Assembly (NCBI RefSeq): GCF_945859685.1 | Contig: NC_079147.1 | Span: forward strand, 308,138,485-308,202,484 | Length of the DNA stretch: 64,000 nucleotides | Origin: Eupeodes corollae | Lineage: Eukaryota; Arthropoda; Insecta; Diptera; Syrphidae | Direction of reading: 5' to 3' | Shown here: piece by piece, positions 24,890-37,600 of the stretch | How positions within the stretch are numbered: the first letter of the stretch is position 1 | Layout: each line of letters opens with the position of its first letter | Translations under genes and position numbers: made by a program | Notes under the pieces: generated by a model | The model's input: the letters and a program-made list of their open reading frames with translations, nothing else | Told to the model about the DNA's origin: nothing | Database searches by the model: none

Positions 24890-26990
24890 AGGCATAACAC
24901 TAGTGGAAATCTGTTATTGAAAAGTTCAAATTGGAAGCTTGTCAGATTATTCATAATAGTTAATTGGTCCGAATTGTGTTTTTATTCGGACGGTCTCAAT
25001 GAATTCTTCAGGAACTTTAACTGGTCACTATGCTTCCTCGATACTGACGTGGATTCCAGCGCAGAAATGGTAACAAATTTAATTCTTTTTGCAATGAGAA
25101 ATTTTATAACGAATAGGGTGAAATCTATCAAAACCCAAAAAAAACTCATCGTTTGATTCAAGCTGTAAAGAAGTAATTAGGATCAGATATGTTAGTTTCC
25201 GGATCTATAAAGCCAACCCCACTGAGGAAAAACAAAATAAGTTCAAACAAGCTAGAAAGTCTTGTAATGGCCACATTCGACAAACCAAATTTTTGCATGA
25301 CCAGAAATTAAGGAAAAAAAAACTACAATGTCCCAAAGGTAGTAAAAATGTCTGGTCATTTGTAAAAAACGTACGAAACACCACGTCATCCTCGGTTCCA
25401 ACGCTTGTTCACAATGTTAATTTGACGCTACCAGAGAGTGTCATGAGTGCTCCTGTTCTTGAGAGCGTAAACGATTCTATGGGACAAATCTTCTTTCGCA
25501 CTCTTGTAGTTGCAAGAGTACTGAAAGATCTTGACATACACAAAACCGCTGGTCCGGATAGTATTCCCCTTATTGTTCTGAAGAGGTGTTCTTCATCGCT
25601 GGCAAAACCACTGTGTAAACTTTTCCATCTTTCCTACTCTACAGGTCTCTTCCGAGCAGGAAAAAAGCATTTGTCCAGCCTGTCCCTTAAAAAGGCGAAT
25701 CCTCCTCTCTCTCTAACTATCATCCAATAGCACTCACGTCCCTTCTTTCCAAGTTCATGGAAACGCTGATTAATTATCAGCTCAAGAAATATCTCGAAGA
25801 ACGGAAGCTTCTTAATGACTGACAGTATGGTTTTCGTAGCAATAGGTCCACTGGTGATCTCATGGTTCATCTCACCGAACAGTGGAACAAATCTTTCCAT
25901 CGTTTTGGAGAAAGTATTTCAAAAGCATTTGATAGAGTTTGGCACCAAGCTCTCTTATCGAAAATGCGTGCTTTTGGTATTGATGAATATATTCTTCGTT
26001 GGATTATAAATTACCTTTCTAACCGTTCAATTAAAGTAGTGTTGGACGGGTTCAAATCTGATATTCACCAAATAAACGCTGGTGTGCCCCAGGGCTCCGT
26101 TTTGTCCCCGACGCTCTTCCTTTGTTTTTATAAATGATCTTTTGTCTGAAACTTCTAACCAACTTAATTGTTTCGCTGATGACAGTACCTTCAGCTTTTC
26201 ATATTCGTTTTAAGATTCTCATCCTTGTCCTTTGGATGTGGAACTTCAGCGGCAGCGTATGATAAGCTCATTAAATTCTGATCTCGACAGCATTGTACAA
26301 TGGGGAATCAGAAACCATGTAGAATTTAATACTTCGAAAACTCAATGCTGTCTCCTGTCGTAAAAGCGTAATCCCCCGATGCCGCTATTCAGGAGCGGCA
26401 CTAATCAACTTTCAGTACTCCGTATGAATATCACAGATCACCTCTCATAGAAAGATCACATATTTGATATTGCGAAAAATGCTGCTAGGTGCTTAAGATT
26501 TCTCCGACGATGCAAGAAATTTTAAACCTCTTTTGATCTTTCTGTAATTCACCAAGCCTTCATTCGTCCAAAACTTAAATATAACTCGCATATTTGGGCA
26601 GGTGCCCCTTAAACAAGTTTAAGCATTTTGGACATGATCCAAAAAAGAGCTTTGAAAATGATAGGCGATAGAACTATAACCGAAACAATAACGTCACTTG
26701 AACACCGCCGCAATGTTTTATGCCTTTCGTTGTTCTACCGATATTTTTATAAACAGTGTTCTATCGAAAGTACTGTCAAGTATAGAGATTCTTTTTGTAA
26801 CCGCACATCGAGGATGTGGAATGCTTTACCCAACTCTGTTTTTCCCTATCGTTTTGATATTCAAAACTTTAAGACCAATGTGCATCGGTATCTCCTCTTT
26901 AATCCTTCCCTATTTTCCTAAAGGTCGCATTGTGTTTAAACTTCAAACATGTTAAGGGTATTAATAACCCCTTGAGTGCCCATTTATTTT
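24890..26990 (+). pseudogene. Jockey-superfamily LINE ORF2 (family K copy 3, longest)
   Basis: Pieces in order on the plus strand. The endonuclease-RT connector is at 24950-25300 (WSELCFYSDGLNEFF, NPTEEKQNKFKQARKSC across a frameshift). KGSKNVWSFVKNVRN lies near 25335. RT reads KTAGPDSIPLIVLKRC (about 25545), LINYQLKKYLEERKLLND (about 25770), SKAFDRVWHQALLSKMRAFG (motif A, 25920-25978), INAGVPQGSVLSPTLF (about 26070) and CFADDST (about 26170), which keeps the catalytic Asp pair. The tail 26628-26921 reads MIQKRALKMIGDR, SLEHRRNV, RMWNALPNSVFP and FKTNVHRYLLFNP. At least eight stops or frameshifts are visible; ORF1 and the endonuclease core are absent. This copy is the best local reference for family K. 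Confidence 0.8.
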
Positions 26991-27214
26991 CGTATGTTAA
27001 TTCATACTTTTGGTATACCTTTTTTCGTGTTAAACATTATAAGCACAGTGGGAGATATTGGTGCAAAATTGTAAACACTTTTACCAACTCTTCTAACTAA
27101 TGAACGCTTTTAACGTAACTAAGTGCATTTGTATGGTTTTTTTGTATAGACTTTTGGTAGAACATTCCATTGCAGATCAAAAGGTTAAAATCTTGGTTTC
27201 ATGTTTGAAAATAA

Positions 27215-27995
27215 TTTGTTTTTTATCTTTAAAACAATTTTATTGCAACGAAGAATAATGTATTTAACATGTAGTAAAATTTTGAGAAAAATCGAATTGA
27301 CTTTTTTTTATAAAAAAATAGAAACCAACAAAAAACATTATCCAAAGTTCCAAATATCTTTTTAAAACTTTGAAGTATTGGCCTTAAACTAATTTTATCT
27401 TATCAAATATATCGCTTTCAACATTCGACAATATTTTGGGACAAATCGAATTGACAGTTTTTTAACAAAAAATAAAATAAACATTACTAAAAGTCCGAAA
27501 AGATTGATTTTCGACTCAATCTTAACAAAAATTAAAAAATATTGGCTTCAAACTAATTTAATCTCACAGAAAATATTGTTTTCCACATGCAGTAAATATT
27601 TATAACATTCCAACAGTCCATTTTTTATAAAAAAAAATAAAATCTACAAAAAATAGTAAGCAATTTGATAAAAATTAATGGTTTGGTTCTCGATATTTCG
27701 TAAAAAAATGAAGGTATCGACTTCAAATTAATTTCATTCATCCAGTTTATATTTGATTAAGAAATAAAAAAATTTGAGAAATCCTATTAAAATTGGTAAA
27801 AACTGTTCGACTAAAAATCTCGTTAACAAAAATAGATTTCGAAATTAAACTATTTTATTATATGCAAAATATTGTTGGTATTTTAAAATTTTTTAAGAAT
27901 AATTCAACTGACAACTTTTCTAGCAAACTTTTAAGCAAGACACATCGACAGGCGGGATGGGAACTGATCAGTGTGGGTCGCATCCAGTCATCAGA
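27215..27995 (+). repeat. Family R repeat, monomers plus end
   Basis: Successive blocks resembling TTTTGAGAAAAATCGAATTG occur near 27280, 27434 and 27598, with weaker ones near 27770. Each is followed by a poly-T, 'AAAAATAAAA' and 'TTGGTAAAAATTGATTTTCG' type string. The spacing is about 154-172 bp. The array ends in the conserved terminus GACAGGCGGGATGGGAACTG / ATCAGTGTGGGTCGCATCC (27948-27987). Non-coding. Confidence 0.7.
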
Positions 27996-27997
27996 AA

Positions 27998-28290
27998 CTT
28001 GAGATCTCCAAGTGGCCGGTCATTAAGAAGTTTTCGTTTCTCAAGGTATTTCTTTAGTTGAAAGTTTATCAGCACTTCATGAGTTTGGAAATAAAAGAAG
28101 TTAGTGTATTTCGTTGATAATTTAAAGGACAAAAAAATCCTGTTTCCCAAATACTCGAAACGATCCCAGAAGAAATCGAAAACTGGCAAAGCTTACACAG
28201 GAGTTTCGCTAGGTGGAAGACCACCTCTTCAAAATAGCAGACCATTCGGGCACATTTTGTAAGTAGAAAAGCTCAGATTTTGACACTTTC
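27998..28290 (-). pseudogene. Jockey-superfamily LINE fragment (family K copy 4)
   Basis: Minus-strand pieces are LAKLLCKLCQFSISSGIV, TSFISKLMKCLINFQLKK and KYLEKRKLLNDRPLGDLK, which align with the finger/palm start of RT in the longest copy (25600-25860). There are no motif A or FADD blocks. It abuts the conserved end of a family R repeat at 27995. Confidence 0.7.
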
Positions 28291-31200
28291 TTATGTCCAT
28301 GTTCCACTGTGGTTGGTAAGTCCATATATCTTCCAAGGTACTGCCTTGTTGAAAAAGTGATCACACTTTAACTTTATCGGTTTAAAAATAATCGTCTATA
28401 ACCCTTTTCAACTATTGTGTCTAAATAACTAGAAAAACAATTTTATTTTAAAACCAATATTTTCCAGTAAATACTATTCAGAAACTCAAAAGACCATGAT
28501 CCAAAATTCTGTAGTTCATCGACTCAAACATCTCTGGGTCTGTTATACGTGCCAAAGCACTCGCACAATCTTTTTTTATGAATACGAATCATATTTATCA
28601 TCAACGTCATTGAATTTCTTTGTATTCTCCTCTCATAAAATTGTAAACAATAAATGATAAGGTTCATTAAGGAAACAAGCATACAAAAAGTCTCTATGAA
28701 TTCTGTTTCGTAAAACGGGCCATCTGTTCAGACTACGTAATGTATAAGAGTATCAAAAATTCAGACAAATTTATGTGCTTCCATATCTGAGCACATTGTT
28801 CAAGCCCATTAGTTCCAGACATAAAGCAATAAACTAACATATCAAAAGCCTTCTTATCAGCTGCGAACTTTGTATCCAAAACAAGCTCAAGCTAATTATT
28901 GCTTCCATCGGTCTTAATTTAGCCTAAATATTCGATTCATAAGCACTAATATAGGAAAAAAGAATCGTAGATACTTTTGTCACAGCTCCCTCAATACTTT
29001 AAATTTATCTATTTCTCGAGTATAAGTTTTTTTTGCAATTTAAAAATACAAACAAAATAATAGTAAACAACAAGCTTATGATATCTAGGAGACCTCGAAA
29101 TAACTATCGCTGGCACATCGACTTGCTTGAGTTGCGTACGTGCGCAAAATACACAGTCTGCTAAGCGAAAACCGACGAACTTGTCCCATTCCAGAAGCAA
29201 TAGCTATCCGCACCGCGGATCAGATCTCTCCGAAATAGTCGCACATTTTCGCTCCCAAACTTGGAATTATTTATCGTACTGATTAGAGCAGGGGAGTCTT
29301 GAACAGAAACAGAGTGGCGGCCTTAATTAAGTGCAAATTTACTCTAAAACCAAAAGTATCTCTAATCTTCTTTTGTATGCATTCCCATTAGAACGCTCAA
29401 AGAGTAGCTTCGCACTTCTATCTTTGCGGGCCCAAAAATCGAGGGTATATCACATAGCCTGTAGCCACCAACTTACTATATTAGAAGATACATGATCAAC
29501 ACTTTTGGCAATGAGTTTTTCAGTTGCTTTTACCGCCGCTTTGGAGCAACTTCTAAAAGTTAAAAACTATAATTAGGTTGTTTATGTCAAGTCTCATGTT
29601 TGTTCATCTAAGCAAAACAAATAGGCTCAACACGAGCATATCATCAGCTGAATGTAGCTTCTGTACCAAAATAAAGACGCACCGTATAAGTTAATGTGAT
29701 TAGCACTTACAGGGTTTATGGTTGGCTTTGCCTTTGGCTTTTGGCTTGACCAATCCTTTTTAGGGTATGTTTCTTTTTCTTTTTCTTTTTTTTAGATGTG
29801 CTAAAAGCTTTTGTCAAGATTAACCAAGTGTAAAAGATGATGGTCAGTGTTGCATTGTGTGATAAATGTTATAAGGGCTCGCAGCAGCAGAGATTAAGGG
29901 ATAACGTTGGAAAGACTTTTTGTTTATGTTGACATAAGAAATACATAAGATTATAAATCCATTATCACTTTTGATTTGACGTCAATTGTTTGTGTCCGAA
30001 CTCCAAAGTGAGATACTTTTTTAGTTCCGTGTTTTTTTTTAATTTCTTTTGTTAGTAAAAATAAAATGACGATAAGATTATTTTGGGCTAATTATGGAGT
30101 ATGTTTTTTCTTACTTTGTGTTTTTTAAAGAAATTTGATGTTTCATGGTTTATAATTATTTTTTAAAAAGTATTATGTTTACTTTAAATTAGGAAGACGA
30201 TAATTTAATCAAAATAAATTATGACAGAAATTTAATTGGATTTATAGTGATAAGGTTTATTAAGAGACTCGTGGGAGCGAGATTGTTTGGAATTCTCGTG
30301 TCGGATTCACTTGATCTTCAAATTTTTGGTTTAATAGTAAAATTTAGTTTTTAAAAAAAGCAAGCATTCAACCCGAACTGATAACTTCTCGTTGGTGACC
30401 TTTGAATTAATGATTTCTTTTGCAATAAGCCAAATTGTCATCCAAGGAACCTATTTTGTATCACTGCACAATGTATTATGTACAATTTAATTAAAGTATT
30501 AAAGTCGCTAGCTTTTGGAGATTTTTGGGATCAACCAAAGGTTTGACCTTTTTTTAAAAATTGAATGCAAGAAATTGGTTTTGTTTATTTTTAATGCGAA
30601 ACTTATTAACTCATCAAAATTAAACTCAACACACTCCCATTTTCACTTTGCATAAACTTTCATTATGCCTTCGTTAAGTTGAATTAACTTTTTAAACAAA
30701 TAGGCCTACATACAGTAGACGCTCGATTTGGTGAATAAACAAAGTTTAATCAAATTTTGTTTAATACATTAGTGCAAAATTTTAAGGCCTTTCTAGTAAG
30801 TCCCAAGGTTGATCTTTTCTTAAGTTAAGGTCACAAAATACCTATGTCTATTTAAACTTTTACTAATTTACTAAATCCCTATTACTTCTGAATTTCTAAT
30901 ATTTCCGTTAAATTTCTCGCCATATTCGTTTTATAAAAAAACTTTTATTGTTTATATGTACGTTTTCGGATGTTATGTTTTTATAACAAAAGAAATAAAG
31001 TGCTTTAATATTGTATGCCGTGTTATTTTATAATGTATGCAGTCAACAATTATAACTATTTGCTATCGACTTCGCTTATATGCAACTACCTGATCCGGCT
31101 GCCTTTGCGTAAAAAAAAAGGTTAAAGTAAGCTTACCTTAAAAGATAGAAACAAGCTGTTTCGGACTTTTTTTAAGAACTATTAAAGGGGAAAGATTTTG

Positions 31201-32119
31201 ATATATATTATTTTAGCAAACCCTATTCGATCATATTAACCTTTTTCAATAAATGGGCTATTTAACACTGAATTCATTTTTCAAATCGAACCCGTAGTTT
31301 GAGAGATAAACGGGTTCAAACAAACAAACAAACAAACAAACAAACAAAGAAATAATATTAGTATAAATAAAATGATGAATTTTTGATATTTAACTGAATT
31401 ACTTATAATATTGCGTATTTATTTCCAGCTTGAACGATGAAACTGCAAATAGCTTTCAGTTTAATAAAAAAAAAATGTCTGAATAATAATAGTTTTTGAA
31501 TGAAAGGGAGTTTTCAAATAGTTTTCGGAACCAATTTTTGGAAAAAAATATACCTGAAATATAAGAGCTTAAACAAACTTTGACATTCAGAACTGTCAAA
31601 CCACAGCCAATGGCCATCGAAACTTATCATTTATATATAGCTTTTAAGGTTATCCAAAATGTAATTTATTTTTTGTATCTCAATATCTATTGCATGCTTT
31701 ATTTATCCAACGATAAGATATCATTCAATTGAGGTAAATTCATTAATAGATAAATACAAAATATTTGGGTAAATGATTGATATTTGGTTGGTAATTTAAT
31801 TTTCATTTGTCATTTTATGTTATTGTTATTTTATGACTTACTTAACGTTTTTCATAAACAAATAAACAAAAATGGTCACCTGATTTAAAAAAACAAGACT
31901 GCAACAGGAAACAGTAATAAAGAATCTAATCAAACAAATAAATACAGATTTGAATTTACGTAGATAGGGTATTTATTTTTATATTTTTATTATTGATTCT
32001 AATTTGCATTAAAATATTACTTAATCATACTGAATTCTAAAAAATGAAATAATAAATAAACAAAATAATTCGCATAATAATGGAAATTCGTACCAGCACT
32101 GAAGACAACGTTATTAACA
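28291..32119. other. Unassigned AT-rich DNA with a few repeats
   Basis: No feature I can name over most of this stretch. Minus-strand frames between about 29340 and 28500 contain protein-like but broken pieces (for example ENVRLFRRDLIRGADSYCFW near 29230, KKAFDMLVYCFMSGTNG near 28830, DCASALARITDPEMFESMN near 28550) that I cannot assign. They could be an old host pseudogene or an unknown element. Pyrimidine runs lie near 29768-29800. 30240-31100 shows nothing. Confidence 0.35.
31110..31375 (+). repeat. Dispersed repeat with RTE/SINE-type 3' tail (copy 2)
   Basis: Matches the copy at 8868-9110 in word order. It ends with CGAACCCGTAGTTTGAGAGA, then about eight CAAA units (31317-31350) and AATAATATTAGTATAA. 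This 'ATATTAGTATA' ending is a hallmark of tails used by insect RTE-type LINEs and the SINEs they move. No coding part is present. Confidence 0.55.
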
Positions 32120-32590
32120 AGTGACAAAAAGTCCTTAAAAATCCAACGTTTTTTTGTCGAAAATAACCGTTTATAGGCTGCAACTTTTGAAAAGCAAATG
32201 CTTTTTCAACTAGACTTTAAATATCATGAGATATTCTATAAAATACCGCGTGAGGAAGTGTTCACGCAAAATATTAATTGACCTTTTTGCCCTGTGAGTT
32301 GTGGCGCCATCCTGTTGAAACCACAATTCCCCTGCTTTCATTTCTTCAAGTTTGACCCAAGAAATTGATCAGAATTGACCGTAACTGCTCTTTCGTTCTC
32401 TTCAAAGAACCGTGTGCTAATAATGAAAATTCTGGATATTGCACACCAAACAGTCACACGTTCTGTATGCAGAGGGGGCTCATGAAGTTCTCTCGGGCTA
32501 GTGGGACTCTAATATCACATGCTTTGTTTGTTAACACATCCTGAAATATGGAAATATGCCTCTTCACTAAGAAAAAAAGGGCATCCTGTG
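32120..32590 (-). pseudogene. Tc1/mariner transposase remnant (second family)
   Basis: Minus-strand pieces in order: LSEEAYFHISGCVNKQS (catalytic region 1; here the usual FSDEAHF Asp reads Glu), SPTSPRELHEPPLHTERVTV, WCAISRIFIISTRFFEENER, then LWFQQDGATTHRAK (second catalytic Asp) and SINILREHFLTRYF. The order is that of a mariner-type DDE transposase. The third catalytic block and both termini are missing. It differs in sequence from the element at 37601-38885, so it is a different family. Three or more in-frame stops. Confidence 0.7.
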
Positions 32591-32801
32591 GCGGGTTTTC
32601 GAGGAAGGCTTAATTTTCATTTTTTCGCCCAAAATAGTCGCGTGGATTTCGAACTAACCATAAACCAACGCTCTACTATTAATATTATTATATTATTGTT
32701 TGTCAAATTTTGTTAAAGCCCCAAAAAAAGATATATTCAATTTTTTCTTAAATGACGAAAGTTTTAACAAAAAAATAAGATGTGGTTTTTAGTTTAGACT
32801 A

Positions 32802-32845
32802 TTTTTAATTTCAATTTCGTAGTTTTTTTAATTTCAATTTCGTAG
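32802..32845. repeat. Short tandem duplication
   Basis: A word of about 20 bases (TTTAATTTCAATTTCGTAG) occurs twice with a 24-bp period, giving an exact local duplication in AT-rich DNA. Confidence 0.8.
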
Positions 32846-32984
32846 TTTTTATTATTTAATAATATGTATTACGTTTTAAATGTCAGAATATTTATTTCAT
32901 TACGTTATATTCTAACGCTAAGTTAACAAACAATGTTAATGACTAAATAAATGATAATACAATACGATTTGTATTACTAGATAG

Positions 32985-34125
32985 AAGACTTGTACAGACG
33001 CAAGGCTACTCCATGTGAACATTGGGGAAAAGGTAGAGTAAACCTTAAGAACCATCTTTGGTCACATTCAAGTCTATGAATATAAGTCAATAAATAACTG
33101 CCCAAATCATATTACCGTATTGAAGGACTGATCTGACAAATAATATTTGTGTAGAGCATAAGGTTCTTGGAAATTTCTACGAAATATTTTTATAAAGCCT
33201 AGAGCTGTATCAGCTTTTTTTTAAATTTAGTTTTTATTGCACCGTTCTCATAGTCGAAGTTTCTAATCTTGTAAAAATCGAAGTTCGTCAAGATATTTAC
33301 TGTTTGAAACACTTTCTCATCGATAGTGTATAAAATGTCATCGAACTTTTAAGATAGAGAGAAGGTAATTTACAAACAGAACAAATATCAACGGACCAAG
33401 GTGGCTACTATGAGGTACACCTGAATTAACAATAAACGAATTAGAATGGTCATTTTTGAAGACAGTAGTATTGTCTTCAAAAAGTAAGGTAAGATGATAT
33501 CAAAGCTTCTCATTTGTCAAGTAGTTATATTTGCTCTAATTAACTTTAAAGTACTCAATGTTTAAGTTTATCAAAATGCTTTACTAAATAGTTTATCTTT
33601 AAAACATCGATACAAAATGTTGTAAATTCAAAAAGATGTTTAACTATAGATTTTCTTTTTACAAATTCATGTTGATTACAACAGAAAACAAAGAAAGGAC
33701 ATTGTTTTAGTTTTCGTCAAGTCTTAGAATTGCGTCACGTATTAATGGATTTATGTTGCCAAGCATTTGTAATAACTGGTCCAGCTATGATTAGTTTAAA
33801 TAACAATTTTCATAGGAACTTTTCAAAAAATCTGTAAAAACGTATTTTACAGTACTTTAGGGCTGTGAATTGTTTCTTCGTCAATTTTTCTTTTAAAATC
33901 AACATGTTTGAGTTTACGTTCAGTATTTTCTACAAACTTTTCACAAACACAAAATGAATAGTTAGTAAATTGATTTCTGATTTCTAAGTAGAAACCATAA
34001 TCAATATCAGCAAGTGACTGTCTATATTTTAGCCAAGCCTGATTTCTATTATTTTTTAAGATGACGATCAAATCATGGTGGATTGTTATTTTTGACTTAC
34101 ATTTTTATAAGAAGTATGTTTCCAA
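32985..34125 (-). pseudogene. Jockey-superfamily LINE ORF2 remnant
   Basis: Read on the minus strand: a connector at 34071-33847 (NNRNQAWLKYRQSLADIDYG, then FVENTERKLKHVDFKRKI), a degraded RT region, NSGVPHSSHLGPLIF at about 33430-33385 (the GVPQGSHLGP block), and a C-terminal region near 33140-33000 (SVLQYGNMIWAV, then RWFLRFTLPFP). The connector resembles that of the LINE at 53957-57480 (RNKAWKTYLKTL), so the two may be one family. Internal deletions and many stops; no active-site block could be read. Confidence 0.6.
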
Positions 34126-34179
34126 GAAAACGATTAAATAATATTTTATAAAATATTGAAACCATTTCAAGTTTGAATT

Positions 34180-36530
34180 AAAAAATATAGGTTCCCAGTC
34201 CAAATCATTTAATTCACTAAAAAGTAGATTGAAACTAAATTTTTTACTTCCCATAGAAAGTTATTGGTTCGATTTGTTGAGTTGAAAATTTTGACAATTT
34301 TCGACGTTTAACGATGTAAGGAATCTAAATCAATTTTTTTTAGAGATTGGATTATCTCAAAAACCAGTAGAAATATCGACTTTAAATAACTTTTTTTATA
34401 CAGATAATAACACAGAAAGATGTAGAAAAGACTTTTAAAAATAGTGAACATTTTGCTTGATCCTAAATATCTCACGAACTTATTCCACCATCAACTTGAA
34501 TTAAATTTATAATTATAATTTAAGTATCGGTTTTTTAATAGTTCAAAAAGGTGAAATATATTTGCTATCACTGTAAAAATTTTTCAAAAATGAAATGATA
34601 TTAACTATAAACCAATTTTATGTAACGAAGAACAATTTAAAACATCAAATTAATTTTTTTAGAAAAATTGAATCAAAAGTTTCTTTTGAAATAAACAACA
34701 TAAAAAAAATTGCTAATACAAATGTATAAAATAATTTCATTTAAAAAAAATTGTTAAAAATATTATGCTATAATTTTAGTAAAATCATTTTGACAGTTTT
34801 TTTTTATACAAAATAAAAGCTACTATAAATTACTTCTTAAAATTGGTAAGAAATGATTTTTGATTTCGATATCTCCAAAACTATTGAGACTTCAAAATTG
34901 TTTAATTCTGCTCCAAATCTTTTTGCTGATATTGCTACAGTTTTTGGAAAAAATCCGAATAACCCTTTTTTTACAAAAAACGAAAAATTAATTTTCGACT
35001 CAAATATTATTATTTAGTTCAAACATTTCTCACCTTATAAAAAGTTTTGTTATTAATATTTTGTAAAGTTATTACTAGTTGAGAGAAAAATTAAAACGTT
35101 AAACAAAAAAATACTAAAAAAGTAATACAAATTTTAATTTTGAGGTGAATATAAACTGACTTCCAAGTTGTTCTATTCCATAGAAATATTATTGTTGATG
35201 TTTTGGAATATTTAAGGACAAAGTTAACTCATAAAAATATATTGGTTTAACTCGTCAAATACATCTTTACATAAAACAGCTTAAACTTAAGTTTTGAATG
35301 GCATATCTATCTATCCATTATTTCAAGACTGTGTCTTTATAATAAAACTTAATTGTTATTAGAAATACAATTTACAATAAGCGGGTACCATTGAGAAATT
35401 ATCAGTGTTTTTGGTATTAGTTAGTTTTAGTATTGACGAATTTCTTCTTCGTTGGATTAGAAATTTTATTTCGAACCGTTCAATACAAGTTGTTTTGGAC
35501 GATTTCAAATCTGAAACCAATAATATAAATGCTGGTGAGCCCAGTGTTACGTTTTGTCTCCGACTCTTTTTCTCATTTTTATAAATGATTTTCTGTCTGT
35601 TTCTTCTAATCCAATAGATTGTTTTTCTGACGATAGCTCTCTCAGCTTTTCATATTCGTTTTCAGACTCACAACCCCCCTCTTCGGATGTGCAACGGCAA
35701 AATATGTAAGCCCATTAAATTCCGACCTACACAGCATTGTACAATGATGAATACAAAACCACGTGGATTTTAATTCTTCGAAAGCTCAATGCTGTCTTGT
35801 ATCGTTAAAGTGAGATTTACCCTTCTTGCCACTATCCATGAGTTGCACTTGCATCAACATAACTGAAAATCTTGACATCCTCGAAATGTGCATCAGCAAC
35901 CACCTTTTGTGGAGCGAACACATACGCGATGTCGCTAAAAATGCCGCAAGATGTCTAGCTTTTCTGTGAAGAAAACCGTCTGATCTGCCTACAATCTACA
36001 AAACCTATATAGGTCCGAAACGTGAATATAACTCTTATCTCTGGACTGCTGCTCCAGTAACTTATTTGAGCCTCTTGGACAGTATTCAAAAAAAAACTTT
36101 TAAAATAATTGGTGACATTAACATTATCAACTTGATTACGTCACTTGAACATCAACGAAAATTTGACACTTTTTCAGCGTTATTTTAATGGACTAAGGTC
36201 TAGTCAAATAGGCAGTTGCATTCCCCTCCTCAAACAATTTAACCGTAATACCCGCGCTTCTAGGAATGCCCATCAGTTAATCCTTGAGCCCGACTTCAGC
36301 CCTGTTATGAAGTACAGAGGTTCATTTTTTAGCGGTACTATGCGAATGTGGAATCTTCAGGAATTCAAAATCAATGTACGCTGACACCTCCTATCCATCC
36401 CTTCCCTCTTTTCCTAACGCTCACACTGTGTCTTTGGCATATTAAAGGTATACAAAACCCTTTGAGTGTTCGCTAATTATAAAAAAAAGTGTGGGTCGCA
36501 TCCCAACCTCTTTTCTTAAATCAAATTTAA
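34180..36530 (+). repeat. Family R repeat split by a LINE
   Basis: The upstream part begins near 34180 with CTTCCCATAGAAAGTTATTG (34248-34267) and GACGTTTAACGATG, followed by worn monomers to about 35100 and the conserved end near 35380-35408 (ATTATCAGTGT). A LINE occupies 35409-36487, after which the end resumes as AGTGTGGGTCGCATCCCAAC (36488-36507). The two halves share AGTGT, so the repeat was whole before the LINE landed. Confidence 0.65.
35409..36487 (+). mobile_element. Jockey-superfamily LINE, 5'-truncated (family K copy 5)
   Basis: The copy begins inside RT (DEFLLRWIRNFISNRSIQVV near 35440). It continues through 'INAG' and SDVQRQNM remnants, KTYIGPKREYN near 36000, YLSLLDSIQKKTFKIIGDIN near 36062, SLEHQRKF near 36140, and the RASRNAHQ and MRMWN blocks (36145-36384). 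It ends in an A run. Flanks carry AGTGT at 35404-35408 and 36488-36492. Target-primed insertion with 5' truncation fits everything seen. Dead: no catalytic Asp pair in frame, many stops. Confidence 0.8.
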
Positions 36531-37344
36531 TTTGATTATAACTTTTACTAATTCACTGGTCCACAAAATTATGATTTTTTCTCGGTCCCACACACAAAAC
36601 AATACTTATTTAAAGGCTTAAGGTGCCCTAAATTCATATCTCGCCCTTTAATTTCTGTACCTATCACATTAAGTTTTTTTAAATATGTCCCTTTACAGAT
36701 GGTAAAAAGAACCAGAAACGGCGTTTTTAAGCATGAGTTAATACGCAAAATGTCTCTTAATAATAAATTGTATGAACATTTTGAAAAGAAGAAATCTTTC
36801 TCTTTTTTATACAATCTATTTAAGGACCTAAAATAGTTTCTGGAAATTTCCATTAGTTTTAAGTCAAATCTATATGAAGCTTTGAGAAAAACCTGAATTT
36901 AATACTTTAATAGTTTTGGAAAATATGTTTTAGAGTTTATGCTTAGTGCTGATTTTAAGTCCAATCACTAATCTTAATTGTTTGTTTTAAAAATACTCGT
37001 TTCCAACCCTATTTTTCAATTTTTTAAATATATTTCCAAAACTTGATATAATAGAATTGCTTAGACAACAGATTCGGTGCACGAATAAAACTTGCTTTCA
37101 AACCGTCTTGGCTTTTTCTGTTGAAAATCATATTGTAAGACAGGTGAAATCTATCATCTTTTGAAGTTTTTTTTCGATTATTATAGAAAACATAAATAAA
37201 ATAAATATTTTAACCAGAGTTTGAAGAAAAGGATTATTTGATGTGGAAAACCATCACGGATTTTATTGAAAATTGATACTTCATAAATTTAAATAGCCTC
37301 AAAAAATCTTATATACACATATACGTTATTTTTTATTTTAAAAA
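36531..37344. other. AT-rich DNA, nothing recognised
   Basis: No gene. The 94-codon minus-strand frame at 36569-36853 has a Lys/Leu/Phe-rich composition typical of chance frames in AT-rich DNA and no recognisable motif. Confidence 0.35.
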
Positions 37345-37600
37345 GTGATATCTCAAAAACCTGTCGTTTTCCCATAGAAAGTTATTGTAGTGGGTCCGAT
37401 TTGTCAAATTGCAAATTTTGACATTTGTCGACGTTTCAAGGTCCCTAGAGTCGAAATAAAAGATTTTTAGAAAGATGTATGTGTGTGTGTACGTATGTTT
37501 ATTTTTCCATAGCAGTTAAAAAAAAAGTGAAAATTTTGGTTAACCCTAAATATCTTACGAACCAAAAACGCTAGAGACTTGAATTAAATTTTATATAATA

